From Desulfohalovibrio reitneri (GTDB lineage Bacteria; Desulfobacterota; Desulfovibrionia; Desulfovibrionales; Desulfovibrionaceae): 64,000 bases of DNA. The stretch spans positions 509,001 through 573,000 of the forward strand of contig NZ_JOMJ01000003.1 in assembly GCF_000711295.1 (NCBI RefSeq), written 5' to 3'. This document shows, piece by piece, positions 49,688-61,443 of this stretch. The translations under genes and the position numbers were made by a program. The notes under the pieces are model-generated. The model had not been told where the DNA came from and did not search any database. It worked only from the letters and a program-made list of their open reading frames with translations. The first letter of the stretch is position 1; each line of letters opens with the position of its first letter.

Positions 49688-50848
49688 ATGGACGATTTAC
49701 TCGAAAAACTGAACGCCGAAGCCTGCACTGGACCGAGGCCCGCGGACGACGCGCCCTGCTGAGGCCCGCGTTTCGAGATTCCGCCGGAGGCGGAAGGAGA
49801 AGGCGCGGGGCTGCGGCCGTTGCATAGCGTGCGGGGCTGGTTGCGCACGCCGGCGGGGCTGGTTCCCAGGCTGGCCACCGGCGCGGATTGGCGCGGCCGT
49901 GTGGAGAATTTGGCCCTGCTGCTGGGGCACAGGCGCGGCACCGCCCGCATCCCGCCCGGGCTGTACGCCGTGGGCCGGCCTGACGCGGACAGCCCGGTGC
50001 TGGTGACATGCAACTACCCGCTGACGGCCAACGTCATGCGTCGCCGCCTGGGTGGCGTGGACGCCTGGGTGCTGGTCATCGAGACCCTGGGCGTGAACGT
50101 CTGGTGCGCCGCGGGCAAAGGCACCTTCTCCACCGAGGAGGTGGCCGCGCGCATCGCATCCGCGGGCCTGGACAAGGTCGTCTCCCACCGCAAGGTCATC
50201 CTGCCGCAGCTGGCCGCGCCCGGAGTGGCCGCGCGCGAGATAAAGCGGCTCACCGGCTTCGAGGCCGTCTTCGGGCCCATCCGCGCCGCCGACCTCCCCG
50301 CCTACCTCCAGGCGGGCATGCGGGCCGAGCCGCACATGCGGCGCGAAACCTTCCCCCTGTCCGAGCGGCTGGCCGTGGCCCTGGTGGAAGTCCATAACAA
50401 CCGCGCCACCTTCCTCTGGGCCCTGCCAATACTGTTTTTGCTGGGCGGCCTCGGCCCGGGCGTCTTCTCCCTCTCCCGCGCCGCCGAGTGAGGCGGCGCG
50501 GCCGTCGCGGCTTTCCTGACGGCCTTTTTGGGCGGCAACTTCCTGGTTTCGGCGCTTTTGCCCTGGCTGCCGTTCCGCGCTTTTTCGGCCAAGGGGCTGT
50601 TGACCGGCACTGTCATCGGGCTGCTCTGGGCCGTGGGCCTCCAGTCCGGCTGGCCCGCCACCGGGGCGCTGGTGTTCGGATGCGCGGCGGTGGCTTCCTG
50701 GTTCGCCATGCACTTCACCGGGTCCACCAGCTTCACCTCGCCATCCGGCGTGGAAAAGGAAATGCGGCGCTACATGCCCGTGCAGGCCGCTTGCCTGCTG
50801 GCGGCCCTGGTTCTGTGGATGGTCGCGGCTTTCGGAGGGGGAGCATGA
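49688..50848 (+). CDS. hgcA: Mercury-methylation corrinoid protein HgcA, frame interrupted by two in-frame TGA codons
   Basis: The frame runs 386 codons from ATG 49688 to TGA 50846-50848. The corrinoid domain has the HgcA cap-helix motif NVWCAAGK (codons 137-144; Cys140 is the expected cobalt ligand), preceded by PGLYAVGRPDADSPVLVTCNYPLT and followed by FGPIRAADLPAYLQAG. The C-terminal domain has five membrane segments and ends FTGSTSFTSPSGVEKEMRRYMP, typical of HgcA. HgcA transfers a methyl group to Hg(II). TGA occurs at codon 25 (49760-49762; context Cys-TGA-Gly-Pro) and codon 268 (50489-50491), between membrane segments 1 and 2. Reading through both gives uninterrupted HgcA-like sequence. 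Without read-through, 49820-50491 and 50528-50848 are separate open pieces. Options are selenocysteine, nonsense decay or sequencing error. GGAG lies 8 bases before the ATG; the end overlaps hgcB (ATGA). Confidence 0.85.
49779..49795 (+). promoter_or_regulatory. SECIS-like hairpin after the first hgcA TGA
   Basis: ttccgcc-gga-ggcggaa, a 7-bp perfect stem with a GGA loop starting 24 bases after the TGA. Geometry fits my recollection of the bacterial SECIS rule (loop 16-37 bases from UGA, G among the first two loop bases). GC-rich DNA forms such hairpins easily. Confidence 0.3.
50500..50529 (+). promoter_or_regulatory. Hairpin plus T run after the second hgcA TGA
   Basis: ggccgtc (50500-50506), an 11-base loop starting with G, gacggcc (50518-50524), then ttttt (50525-50529). 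It could be SECIS-like (loop 16 bases after the TGA) or act as a premature intrinsic terminator inside the gene. Confidence 0.3.
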
Positions 50849-51117
50849 GCGAATTGCGCTATCTGGAAAACGTGGTCAGCCTGGATTTGGACCGCGAGGC
50901 GTGCATCGGCTGCGGCATGTGTTTGACCGTCTGTCCGCGCGGAGTCTTTCGCCTGAAGGACGGCAAGGCGGAATACGCCGACCGCGACGCCTGCATCGAA
51001 TGCGGCGGCTGCGCCCAAAACTGTCCGGTGGAGGCCATCGCGGTCAAGCCGGGCGCGGGCTGCGCCACCCTTATCCTCAACGGCTGGCTGGGCCGTTCCA
51101 CCAAGGACTGCTGCTGA
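50845..51117 (+). CDS. hgcB: Mercury-methylation ferredoxin HgcB
   Basis: A 90-residue 2[4Fe-4S] ferredoxin. Motifs are CIGCGMCLTVCP and CIECGGCAQNCP, followed by the HgcB-specific GAGCATLILNGWLG with a further Cys, and a Cys-Cys end (KDCC). It reduces the HgcA cobalt between turnovers, and the C-terminal Cys pair is thought to help bind Hg(II). All key residues are intact. The ATG overlaps the hgcA stop. Confidence 0.95.
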   Translation: MSELRYLENVVSLDLDREACIGCGMCLTVCPRGVFRLKDGKAEYADRDACIECGGCAQNCPVEAIAVKPGAGCATLILNGWLGRSTKDCC

Positions 51118-51163
51118 CTGCCCGGACTGGCCCCGCGCGTCCGGCCGTGCTACTGCCGGGCGC

Positions 51164-51661
51164 ATGAGCCGTTACCAGCCTATCCCCAACATTCTGGCCG
51201 ATTTTCCGGACTGCAACTGCTTCGCCTGCTCGCCCACCCACGAGTGGGGCTTCCGCCTGCGCTTCTTCCACGACACCGATACAGGCGAGGTGGTGTCCAC
51301 TCTGGACGCGGCCAAGGAGGCCATGGCCGGATTTCCCGGCGTGCTGCACGGCGGCTTCCAGACCATGTTGCTGGACGAAGTCATGTTCTGGGCGGCATTG
51401 CACGCCTCGGAGCGGTTCGTGGTCACAGGGTCGCTCAACGTCCGTTTTCGCCGCGCGGTGCGCACCGGCCAGCCCATCGAGTGCCGGGCCAGGGCGGACA
51501 AGGTGGGCGCGCGGGTGGTGGCCTGTTCCGGGCGGCTGCTGCAGAACGGCCGGGAAGTCGCCGGAGGGGAGGGCAAGTTCGTCACCCCGGACGAAAAAAC
51601 CTTCCGCGAATCCCTGGGATTGGACGAGGTGCCCGAGAGCTTTCGCCGCTACCTGCGCTGA
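51164..51661 (+). CDS. PaaI-type hotdog thioesterase family protein
   Basis: A 165-residue single hotdog domain. The segment GFPGVLHGGFQTMLLDEVMFWAAL is the catalytic helix region of the PaaI/4HBT family, with HGG and the acidic DE; an N-terminal CNCFACSP is a Cys-rich cap. Members hydrolyse acyl-CoA thioesters; the substrate is unknown. It begins 46 bases after hgcB and could be read from the same transcript. Confidence 0.82.
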   Translation: MSRYQPIPNILADFPDCNCFACSPTHEWGFRLRFFHDTDTGEVVSTLDAAKEAMAGFPGVLHGGFQTMLLDEVMFWAALHASERFVVTGSLNVRFRRAVRTGQPIECRARADKVGARVVACSGRLLQNGREVAGGEGKFVTPDEKTFRESLGLDEVPESFRRYLR

Positions 51662-51799
51662 CTTGCCCACCGGCACAAGGCGGGCTATCCTGCCTCGCCG
51701 CGACGGTGGGTGCGCTTTCCCTTGCGTCCAGGGGGCACTTCGCTTACACCTTGCCCACCGCGAATCCGTCCAACCATAACTTTCTGCGACTCCGCCGCC

Positions 51800-55033
<3,234 letters not shown>

Positions 55034-55095
55034 GGCTTGCCGACCCGGCTCGGCCGCCTTACCACAGGGGGGCACCAACCCCTCGGAAGGACGCC

Positions 55096-56502
<1,407 letters not shown>

Positions 56503-56513
56503 GAGGCGCGAAG

Positions 56514-57494
56514 GTGGACGGCAGCCGAGACTGGACCGCCCTGGGCCGCGAGGTCATCGACATCGAGATCGACGGGTTGCGCCGGGTGCGCGACCGTTTG
56601 GGCGAGTCCTTCGCCCGGGCCGTGGAGATGCTGGGCGACTGCCCTGGCCGCGTGGTGGTCACGGGCATCGGCAAGTCCGGGCTGGTGGGGCGCAAGATCG
56701 CGGCCACCTTTTCCTCCACCGGAACCCCCGCGACCTTTCTTCACCCCGTGGAGGGCGCCCACGGCGACCTGGGCATGGTCCGCCCGGGCGACGTGGTGCT
56801 GGCCATCTCCAACTCCGGCGAAACCGACGAACTCAACGCCATCCTCCCCGCTCTGCGCAGCCTGGGGGCCAATCTGGTGGCCATGACCGGCGGCAACGGC
56901 TCCACCTTGGCCTCCATGGCCGACCTGGTGCTGGACTGCGGCGTGGAGCGCGAGGCCTGCCCGCTGGGGCTTGCGCCCACCGCCTCCACCTCCGCCCAAC
57001 TGGCCGTGGGCGACGCCCTGGCCGTCTGCCTCATCGAACGGGGCCAGTTCGGCGAGGCGGACTTTCAGCGTTGCCACCCGGGCGGGGCGCTGGGCCGCAG
57101 GCTGGCCTGCCGGGTGGAGGAGATCATGCAGCGGGAGAACCTGCCGGTGGTCGCTCCCGGCACGCCCGTGACCAGGGCCCTGGAGGTTATGACCTCCGGC
57201 GGCCTGGGGTTCGTGGCCGTGGCCGAGGACGGGCGGCTGCGGGGTGTGCTCAGCGACGGCGATGTGCGGCGGCTGGCCTCTTCCGGCCTGCTGGACCCGG
57301 CCCGGCCGGTGGACGACGCCATGACCGCCGATCCCAAGGTGCTGCGCGTTGGGCAGTCCGCGGCCCAGGCCATGGACCTCATGGAGTCGCGCCAGATCAC
57401 CGTGCTGCCCGTGCTGGACGGCGACGGCGGGCTGGCGGGCATGGTCCATCTGCACGACCTGCTGGGCAAGGGACGGTTCAAGTTTGCCGGTTAA
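56514..57494 (+). CDS. kdsD: Arabinose-5-phosphate isomerase (Kdo pathway)
   Basis: A 326-residue enzyme. The SIS isomerase domain (about 35-180) has TGIGKSGLVGRKIAATFSSTG and SNSGETDEL; a CBS pair (about 205-320) follows. It converts ribulose 5-phosphate to arabinose 5-phosphate, the precursor of the LPS sugar Kdo. GTG start at 56514, with AGGAGG 7 bases upstream. Confidence 0.95.
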   Translation: MDGSRDWTALGREVIDIEIDGLRRVRDRLGESFARAVEMLGDCPGRVVVTGIGKSGLVGRKIAATFSSTGTPATFLHPVEGAHGDLGMVRPGDVVLAISNSGETDELNAILPALRSLGANLVAMTGGNGSTLASMADLVLDCGVEREACPLGLAPTASTSAQLAVGDALAVCLIERGQFGEADFQRCHPGGALGRRLACRVEEIMQRENLPVVAPGTPVTRALEVMTSGGLGFVAVAEDGRLRGVLSDGDVRRLASSGLLDPARPVDDAMTADPKVLRVGQSAAQAMDLMESRQITVLPVLDGDGGLAGMVHLHDLLGKGRFKFAG

Positions 57495-57966
57495 TCCGGA
57501 AGGTTCTTCAGCAGGAGCCACCGCACTCGGCCATTGGCGGGAGGGGTGGCTGTGCGCCGAGAGCGTGCTCCTGGCCGTGGCGGACGCGTTTGCCTGGCGA
57601 AGCCCCTTTATCCCCCGCATGGCCACCGCCTTCTGCTCCGGACTTTCCCGCAGCCGGGGTCCGTGCGGCGCGCTCATGGGCGGGGTGCTGGCCGTGAGCT
57701 TGGCCCACGGCCGCGACGCGCCCTCCGGCGACCTCATGGCCGCCTACGCTCCGTCCCAGGAGTTGATCGACGGCTTCCGGGACGCCTTTGGGTCCATCGA
57801 CTGCGCTGAGTTGCTGGGACTGGACCTGTCCACGGACGAGGGCAGGGCGGCCTTTGCCGCCGGAGGCTACCGCGAGTCCCATTGCGCGCGGTTCGTTGCC
57901 CTGGCCGCCGCCATGGCAAGCCAGCTGGCCGCCTGGCCCCTGGACCTCGACGGCCAAACAGGCTAG
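57484..57966 (+). CDS. C_GCAxxG_C_C family redox-type protein
   Basis: A protein of about 160 residues with the four-cysteine pattern of this family: FCSGL, GPCGALMGGVLAVSL, DCAELLG and SHCARF. It is proposed to be redox-active and often found in anaerobes, but no activity is established. The best start I see is the TTG at 57484, overlapping the end of kdsD; there is no strong ribosome site, so the start is uncertain. It precedes the DMT transporter by 12 bases. Confidence 0.78.
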   Translation: MPVNPEGSSAGATALGHWREGWLCAESVLLAVADAFAWRSPFIPRMATAFCSGLSRSRGPCGALMGGVLAVSLAHGRDAPSGDLMAAYAPSQELIDGFRDAFGSIDCAELLGLDLSTDEGRAAFAAGGYRESHCARFVALAAAMASQLAAWPLDLDGQTG

Positions 57967-57978
57967 GCCGGGTCTCCC

Positions 57979-58884
57979 ATGGCCGCGACCTACCTCAAAC
58001 TCATCGGCTCCATGCTCCTGTGGGGAGGCACCTGGGTGGCCGGGCGCTACGTGGCCCCGCAGTTGCCTCCCTTTCCCGCCGCTTTCCTGCGTTTCCTCTT
58101 CGCCGGGGTGTTCCTGCTGTTCCTGCTGGGCAGAGTGCAGGGGCGCATCACTCCGCCCACCCGCAAGGAGTGGCTGCCCCTGGTGCTTTTGGGGCTTACA
58201 GGCATTTTCGGCTACAACGCCTTTTTCTTTTCCGGCCTGCAGACCGTGGCCGCGGGGCGGGCCGCCCTCATCATCGCCTCCATCCCAGCCTGCATGACCC
58301 TGGTGGCCGTCATTTTCATGGGAGAGCGGTTGACCATCTCCAGACTGGCGGGCATCCCCCTCTCCCTGCTCGGGGTATGGGCAATACTCACGGAGTTCGA
58401 CCCCGGGGTGCTGCTGCGCGGCGGAGTGGGTGAGGGCGAGTTCTTCCTGTTCGGCTGCGTGGCCTGCTGGACCGCCTATTCCCTGCTGGGCAAGAAGTAC
58501 ATGGCGGGTATGAGCCCGCTCTTCGCCGTGGCTTGGTCCTGCCTCGTCGGCGACGCCCTGTTGCTGATTCCGGCCATGGTCCAGGGGCTGCCGTCGCTGG
58601 CCGTTGACATGCCCCTGTCCGTGTGGGCCTGCCTAGCCTACCTTGGCGTCATGGCCACGGGACTGGCCTTCGCCTGGTACTATGAGGGCATCAAGGCCAT
58701 CGGCGCGGGCCGCGCCGGGGTCTTCATCAATCTTGTGCCGGTGACGGCCATCGTCCTGGGGGTGGTGCTGCTGGACGAGCGGATCACCCTCTCCCTGGTG
58801 GTGGGCGGGGCCATGGTCATCGGCGGGGTGTGGCTGACCAACCGGCCCGCCCGAAAAAATCTGCGCACGCGCGCGAGGATCTGA
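57979..58884 (+). CDS. EamA/DMT-family exporter
   Basis: A 301-residue protein with ten membrane segments in two EamA repeats; the first starts LIGSMLLWGGTWVAGRYVAPQLPPFPAAFLRF, and the repeat ends include ERLTISRLAGIPLSLLGVW and ERITLSLVVGGAMVIGGVWL. The family exports metabolites or amino acids. The substrate is not predictable. It is followed 1 base later by the glycosyltransferase gene. Confidence 0.88.
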   Translation: MAATYLKLIGSMLLWGGTWVAGRYVAPQLPPFPAAFLRFLFAGVFLLFLLGRVQGRITPPTRKEWLPLVLLGLTGIFGYNAFFFSGLQTVAAGRAALIIASIPACMTLVAVIFMGERLTISRLAGIPLSLLGVWAILTEFDPGVLLRGGVGEGEFFLFGCVACWTAYSLLGKKYMAGMSPLFAVAWSCLVGDALLLIPAMVQGLPSLAVDMPLSVWACLAYLGVMATGLAFAWYYEGIKAIGAGRAGVFINLVPVTAIVLGVVLLDERITLSLVVGGAMVIGGVWLTNRPARKNLRTRARI

Positions 58885-58885
58885 C

Positions 58886-60436
58886 ATGTCCGCGAGCAAT
58901 CGCACACGCTGGGATATAGTGGCCGCCTGCATTATCCTGGTTTCCGTGGCCGCCAAGCTATGGGTGGTGGCCACCGGCCAACTGAACCTGGTGCAGGACG
59001 AGGCCCAGTACTGGGACTGGACCCGGCAGTTGCAGTGGTCCTACTACTCCAAGGGCCCCCTCATCGCCTGGATCATCCATCTGGGGACCTCCATCTTCGG
59101 CGATACCGAGCTCGGCGTGCGCATCGGGGCCATCGTGGGCTCCGGCCTGACCCAGGCGGTCATCTATCTGGGCGTGGCGCGATTGTGGTCCATGCCCCGG
59201 ACGGCGGTGTGGACCCTGGTCATCGCCAACACCGCGCCCATGTTCATGGCCTCGGGCATCCTCATGACCACGGACAACCCGCTGGTGCTGTGCTGGGCGG
59301 GCTCCATCTTCTGCCTGGACGCGGCCACCAGGCCCGAAACCTCCGCCCGGTGGCGCAAGGCCGCCTTCCTGGGCATGGGCGTGCTGGTGGCCTTCGGCAT
59401 TCTGGCCAAGTACATGATGCTGGCCTTCCCCCCGCTGGCCCTGGCCTACTGCGGCTGGCTGTGGTGGCGGGGCCGACTGCCCGAGGGCTTCTGGAAGCCC
59501 TGTCTGCTGGCCCTGGCCGCGGGAACCGCGCTCGGCTTTTTGCCCATCCTCATCTGGAACGCCCAGAACGACTGGGTGGGCTTCCGCCACGTCTCCCACC
59601 TGGCGGGCGTGGACAAGGAGAGTTTCTTCCGCCTGGACCGCTTCCCGGATTACTTCGGCTCCCAGGTTGGGCTGATGACACCGTGGTGGTTCATCTTCCT
59701 GCTGTGGGGCGGCTGGCGCGCCCTGAAACAGGCCACGGGAAGAGGCGAGGGGCTCCTTCCTGACCGCGACCGCGCCGGGCTGCTGGCCATCTTTTTCTGG
59801 CCCATGTGGATATTCTTCATCTTCTGGAGCTTCCACACCAAGATCCAGCCTAACTGGTCAGCGGTCAGCTACGTGGCGGGCATCATGCTCACCGGCTTCC
59901 TGTTCGACCGCTTCTTCCACGCCAGCGCGTCCCGCTGGCGCAAGGTCTGGCCCGCCCTGGGGCTGGCCATCTTTCTGATCGCCCACTTCCAGTCCGTTCT
60001 GCCCCTGCCCGCCCATCTCAACCCGGCCCACCGGCTCAAGGGCTGGGACGACCTGGGACTGGAGGTGGAGGAGATGCGCCTGACCCGCTTCCCGAACCCG
60101 GACAAGGTATTCATCTTCTCCGAGCAGTACGACATGACCTCGGCCCTGGCCTTTTACGTGCCAGGCCAGCCCAGGACCTACTGCGCCTGGATCGACCGCC
60201 GCATGAACCAGTACGACATCTGGGCCGGCCCCCAGGACAAGGTGGGCTGGGACGCGGTCTACGTCCGCAAGTACTTCAAGGGCGACACCGACCAGGGGGT
60301 GCGCGAGATGTTCGATCGCGTGGAAGGACCCATCCACTTCCAGAGCACCTTCCAGGGCGAATCGGCCAGAAAGTACACCATCTTCCTGTGCTACGATTTC
60401 AACGGCCATTGGCCCCAGCAAGAAGGGCAGTACTGA
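58886..60436 (+). CDS. ArnT/PMT-type membrane glycosyltransferase (second copy)
   Basis: A 516-residue integral membrane protein with about 11-12 segments. The first periplasmic loop has VQDEAQYWDWTRQLQWSYYSKGPL, the DE(x)YYW-type acidic motif and KGPL of the GT39/GT83 superfamily. The C-terminal periplasmic part is soluble. It probably adds a sugar from a lipid carrier to LPS or another envelope glycan. Only moderately similar in layout to the protein at 9576-11210. Confidence 0.8.
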   Translation: MSASNRTRWDIVAACIILVSVAAKLWVVATGQLNLVQDEAQYWDWTRQLQWSYYSKGPLIAWIIHLGTSIFGDTELGVRIGAIVGSGLTQAVIYLGVARLWSMPRTAVWTLVIANTAPMFMASGILMTTDNPLVLCWAGSIFCLDAATRPETSARWRKAAFLGMGVLVAFGILAKYMMLAFPPLALAYCGWLWWRGRLPEGFWKPCLLALAAGTALGFLPILIWNAQNDWVGFRHVSHLAGVDKESFFRLDRFPDYFGSQVGLMTPWWFIFLLWGGWRALKQATGRGEGLLPDRDRAGLLAIFFWPMWIFFIFWSFHTKIQPNWSAVSYVAGIMLTGFLFDRFFHASASRWRKVWPALGLAIFLIAHFQSVLPLPAHLNPAHRLKGWDDLGLEVEEMRLTRFPNPDKVFIFSEQYDMTSALAFYVPGQPRTYCAWIDRRMNQYDIWAGPQDKVGWDAVYVRKYFKGDTDQGVREMFDRVEGPIHFQSTFQGESARKYTIFLCYDFNGHWPQQEGQY

Positions 60437-60442
60437 CGTTAC

Positions 60443-60483
60443 AGCCATTGGACAATGGGGGTATTCCCCATTGCCCAATGGCT
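60443..60483. repeat. 18-bp hairpin after the glycosyltransferase gene
   Basis: agccattggacaatgggg (60443-60460), loop gtatt, and its complement with one mismatch (60466-60483). It has no T run on either side. Confidence 0.75.
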
Positions 60484-60797
60484 CCGCTCGTCTCCAGGGG
60501 GAGCCGTTTGGCGGAGACGGCGGGCGGCCGGATTTGAGTTTGTTCCGCCAAGCCCGGCGAGTCCCATTCCGCAATCGTCTGATTCTCCCCTTTTCATTTC
60601 TCCGGGATTTGGCTATCGCTGTGCCCAGCGGCCGGGACCACCCCGTGTCGAGATCGAGCATTCCGCGTTTTTCGGAGCCACCGCACCTTCCGGCGCTTCC
60701 ACCGGCGAATCTTCCGGCTCCCCATGCGCCGACGACCGTCCCGGCCGCTTTTTTCCGTCCCGATGGCGTCCCTGGACATTGGCTAGTGGACGTTTTA

Positions 60798-60839
60798 CTT
60801 TCCACCCGCCGCCCTGGCGGCGGCGGAAAGGGCTTTTTT
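60798..60839 (+). terminator. Intrinsic terminator or attenuator just before the YkgJ gene
   Basis: ctttcc (60798-60803) pairs with ggaaag (60825-60830), enclosing a GC stem ccgccgcc/ggcggcgg with a very small loop. Six T follow at 60834-60839. The next start codon is 12 bases further. Confidence 0.65.
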
Positions 60840-60851
60840 GGCAAGGATACC

Positions 60852-61442
60852 GTGCAGGAAAACCCGAGCATCACTCCAGCGAACACCGCCCAGGACCCGC
60901 ATGTCTGCTCCCGGTGCGCCGACATGGGACGGACCTGCTGCAACCTGACTCCCGGCCAGGAGGAGTTGTGCTTCCCCCTGTCCGGGATCGAGATGGATCG
61001 CATCGGCGACTTCACGGGCAGGCGGGGCTGGTTCACCCAGGAACCCAACACCGAGGCCTTCCTCGGATTCATGACCAAGCTTTTTCCCGGCGAGGAACAC
61101 TTGGTGCGCCGCCTCTTCCACCCCCGCAAAAGCCACTACCGGCTGGCCACGCTGCCGGACGGCAGTTGCAAGATGCTGGGTGAGCACGGCTGCCGCCTTC
61201 CCCGCGAGGCCCGTCCCTACTACTGCCGCCTTTTTCCCCTGTGGTTCTCCGGCGAATCGCCCATGGCGCTGGCCGGCAACTGCCTCGCGGTCAGCGAATC
61301 GCGGGGCACTGCCGCCCTGCTGCGGAGCATGGACATGAGCCGCCGCACCGCACGCGACCTCTTCTCCAGGCTGCGCATGGCCTGGGGGCTGCCGCCGGAA
61401 AAAGGCATGGAAAACGTTACCATCCGCTTAAAGCAAGACTGA
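60852..61442 (+). CDS. YkgJ-type cysteine-cluster protein
   Basis: A 196-residue protein of the zinc- or iron-chelating CxxCxxCC family (PF03692): CSRCADMGRTCC near the N-terminus, with further Cys in GSCKMLGEHGCRL and YYCRLFPLWF. The function is unknown. The GTG at 60852 is chosen for its AAGGA site; the frame is open to 60471, but that part shows no domain. A terminator-like hairpin lies directly upstream. The next gene (PBP1A) follows 1 base later. Confidence 0.75.
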   Translation: MQENPSITPANTAQDPHVCSRCADMGRTCCNLTPGQEELCFPLSGIEMDRIGDFTGRRGWFTQEPNTEAFLGFMTKLFPGEEHLVRRLFHPRKSHYRLATLPDGSCKMLGEHGCRLPREARPYYCRLFPLWFSGESPMALAGNCLAVSESRGTAALLRSMDMSRRTARDLFSRLRMAWGLPPEKGMENVTIRLKQD

Positions 61443-61443
61443 T

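Larger units (their letters stand above)
60437..60851. other. Long structured gap between the glycosyltransferase and YkgJ genes
   Basis: 415 bases. The frame of the downstream gene is open through most of it, but the translation is Pro/Arg-rich with no recognisable domain and I treat it as non-coding. It begins with an 18-bp hairpin and ends with an intrinsic terminator structure, an arrangement that would suit a small RNA or a regulated leader. Confidence 0.5.

Noticed and set aside
49618-49733. Direct repeat tgcactggac, two copies
   Set aside because: Only ten bases and one copy lies in coding sequence; not enough to call an operator or attachment site.
51103-51117. Possible selenocysteine at the hgcB stop (Cys-Cys-TGA)
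   Set aside because: HgcB proteins normally end with a Cys pair, and the downstream translation shows no conserved extension.
60471-60851. Extension of the YkgJ gene to an upstream start
   Set aside because: The translation is Pro/Arg-rich, lacks a domain, and spans a terminator-like hairpin; the GTG at 60852 has a ribosome site.
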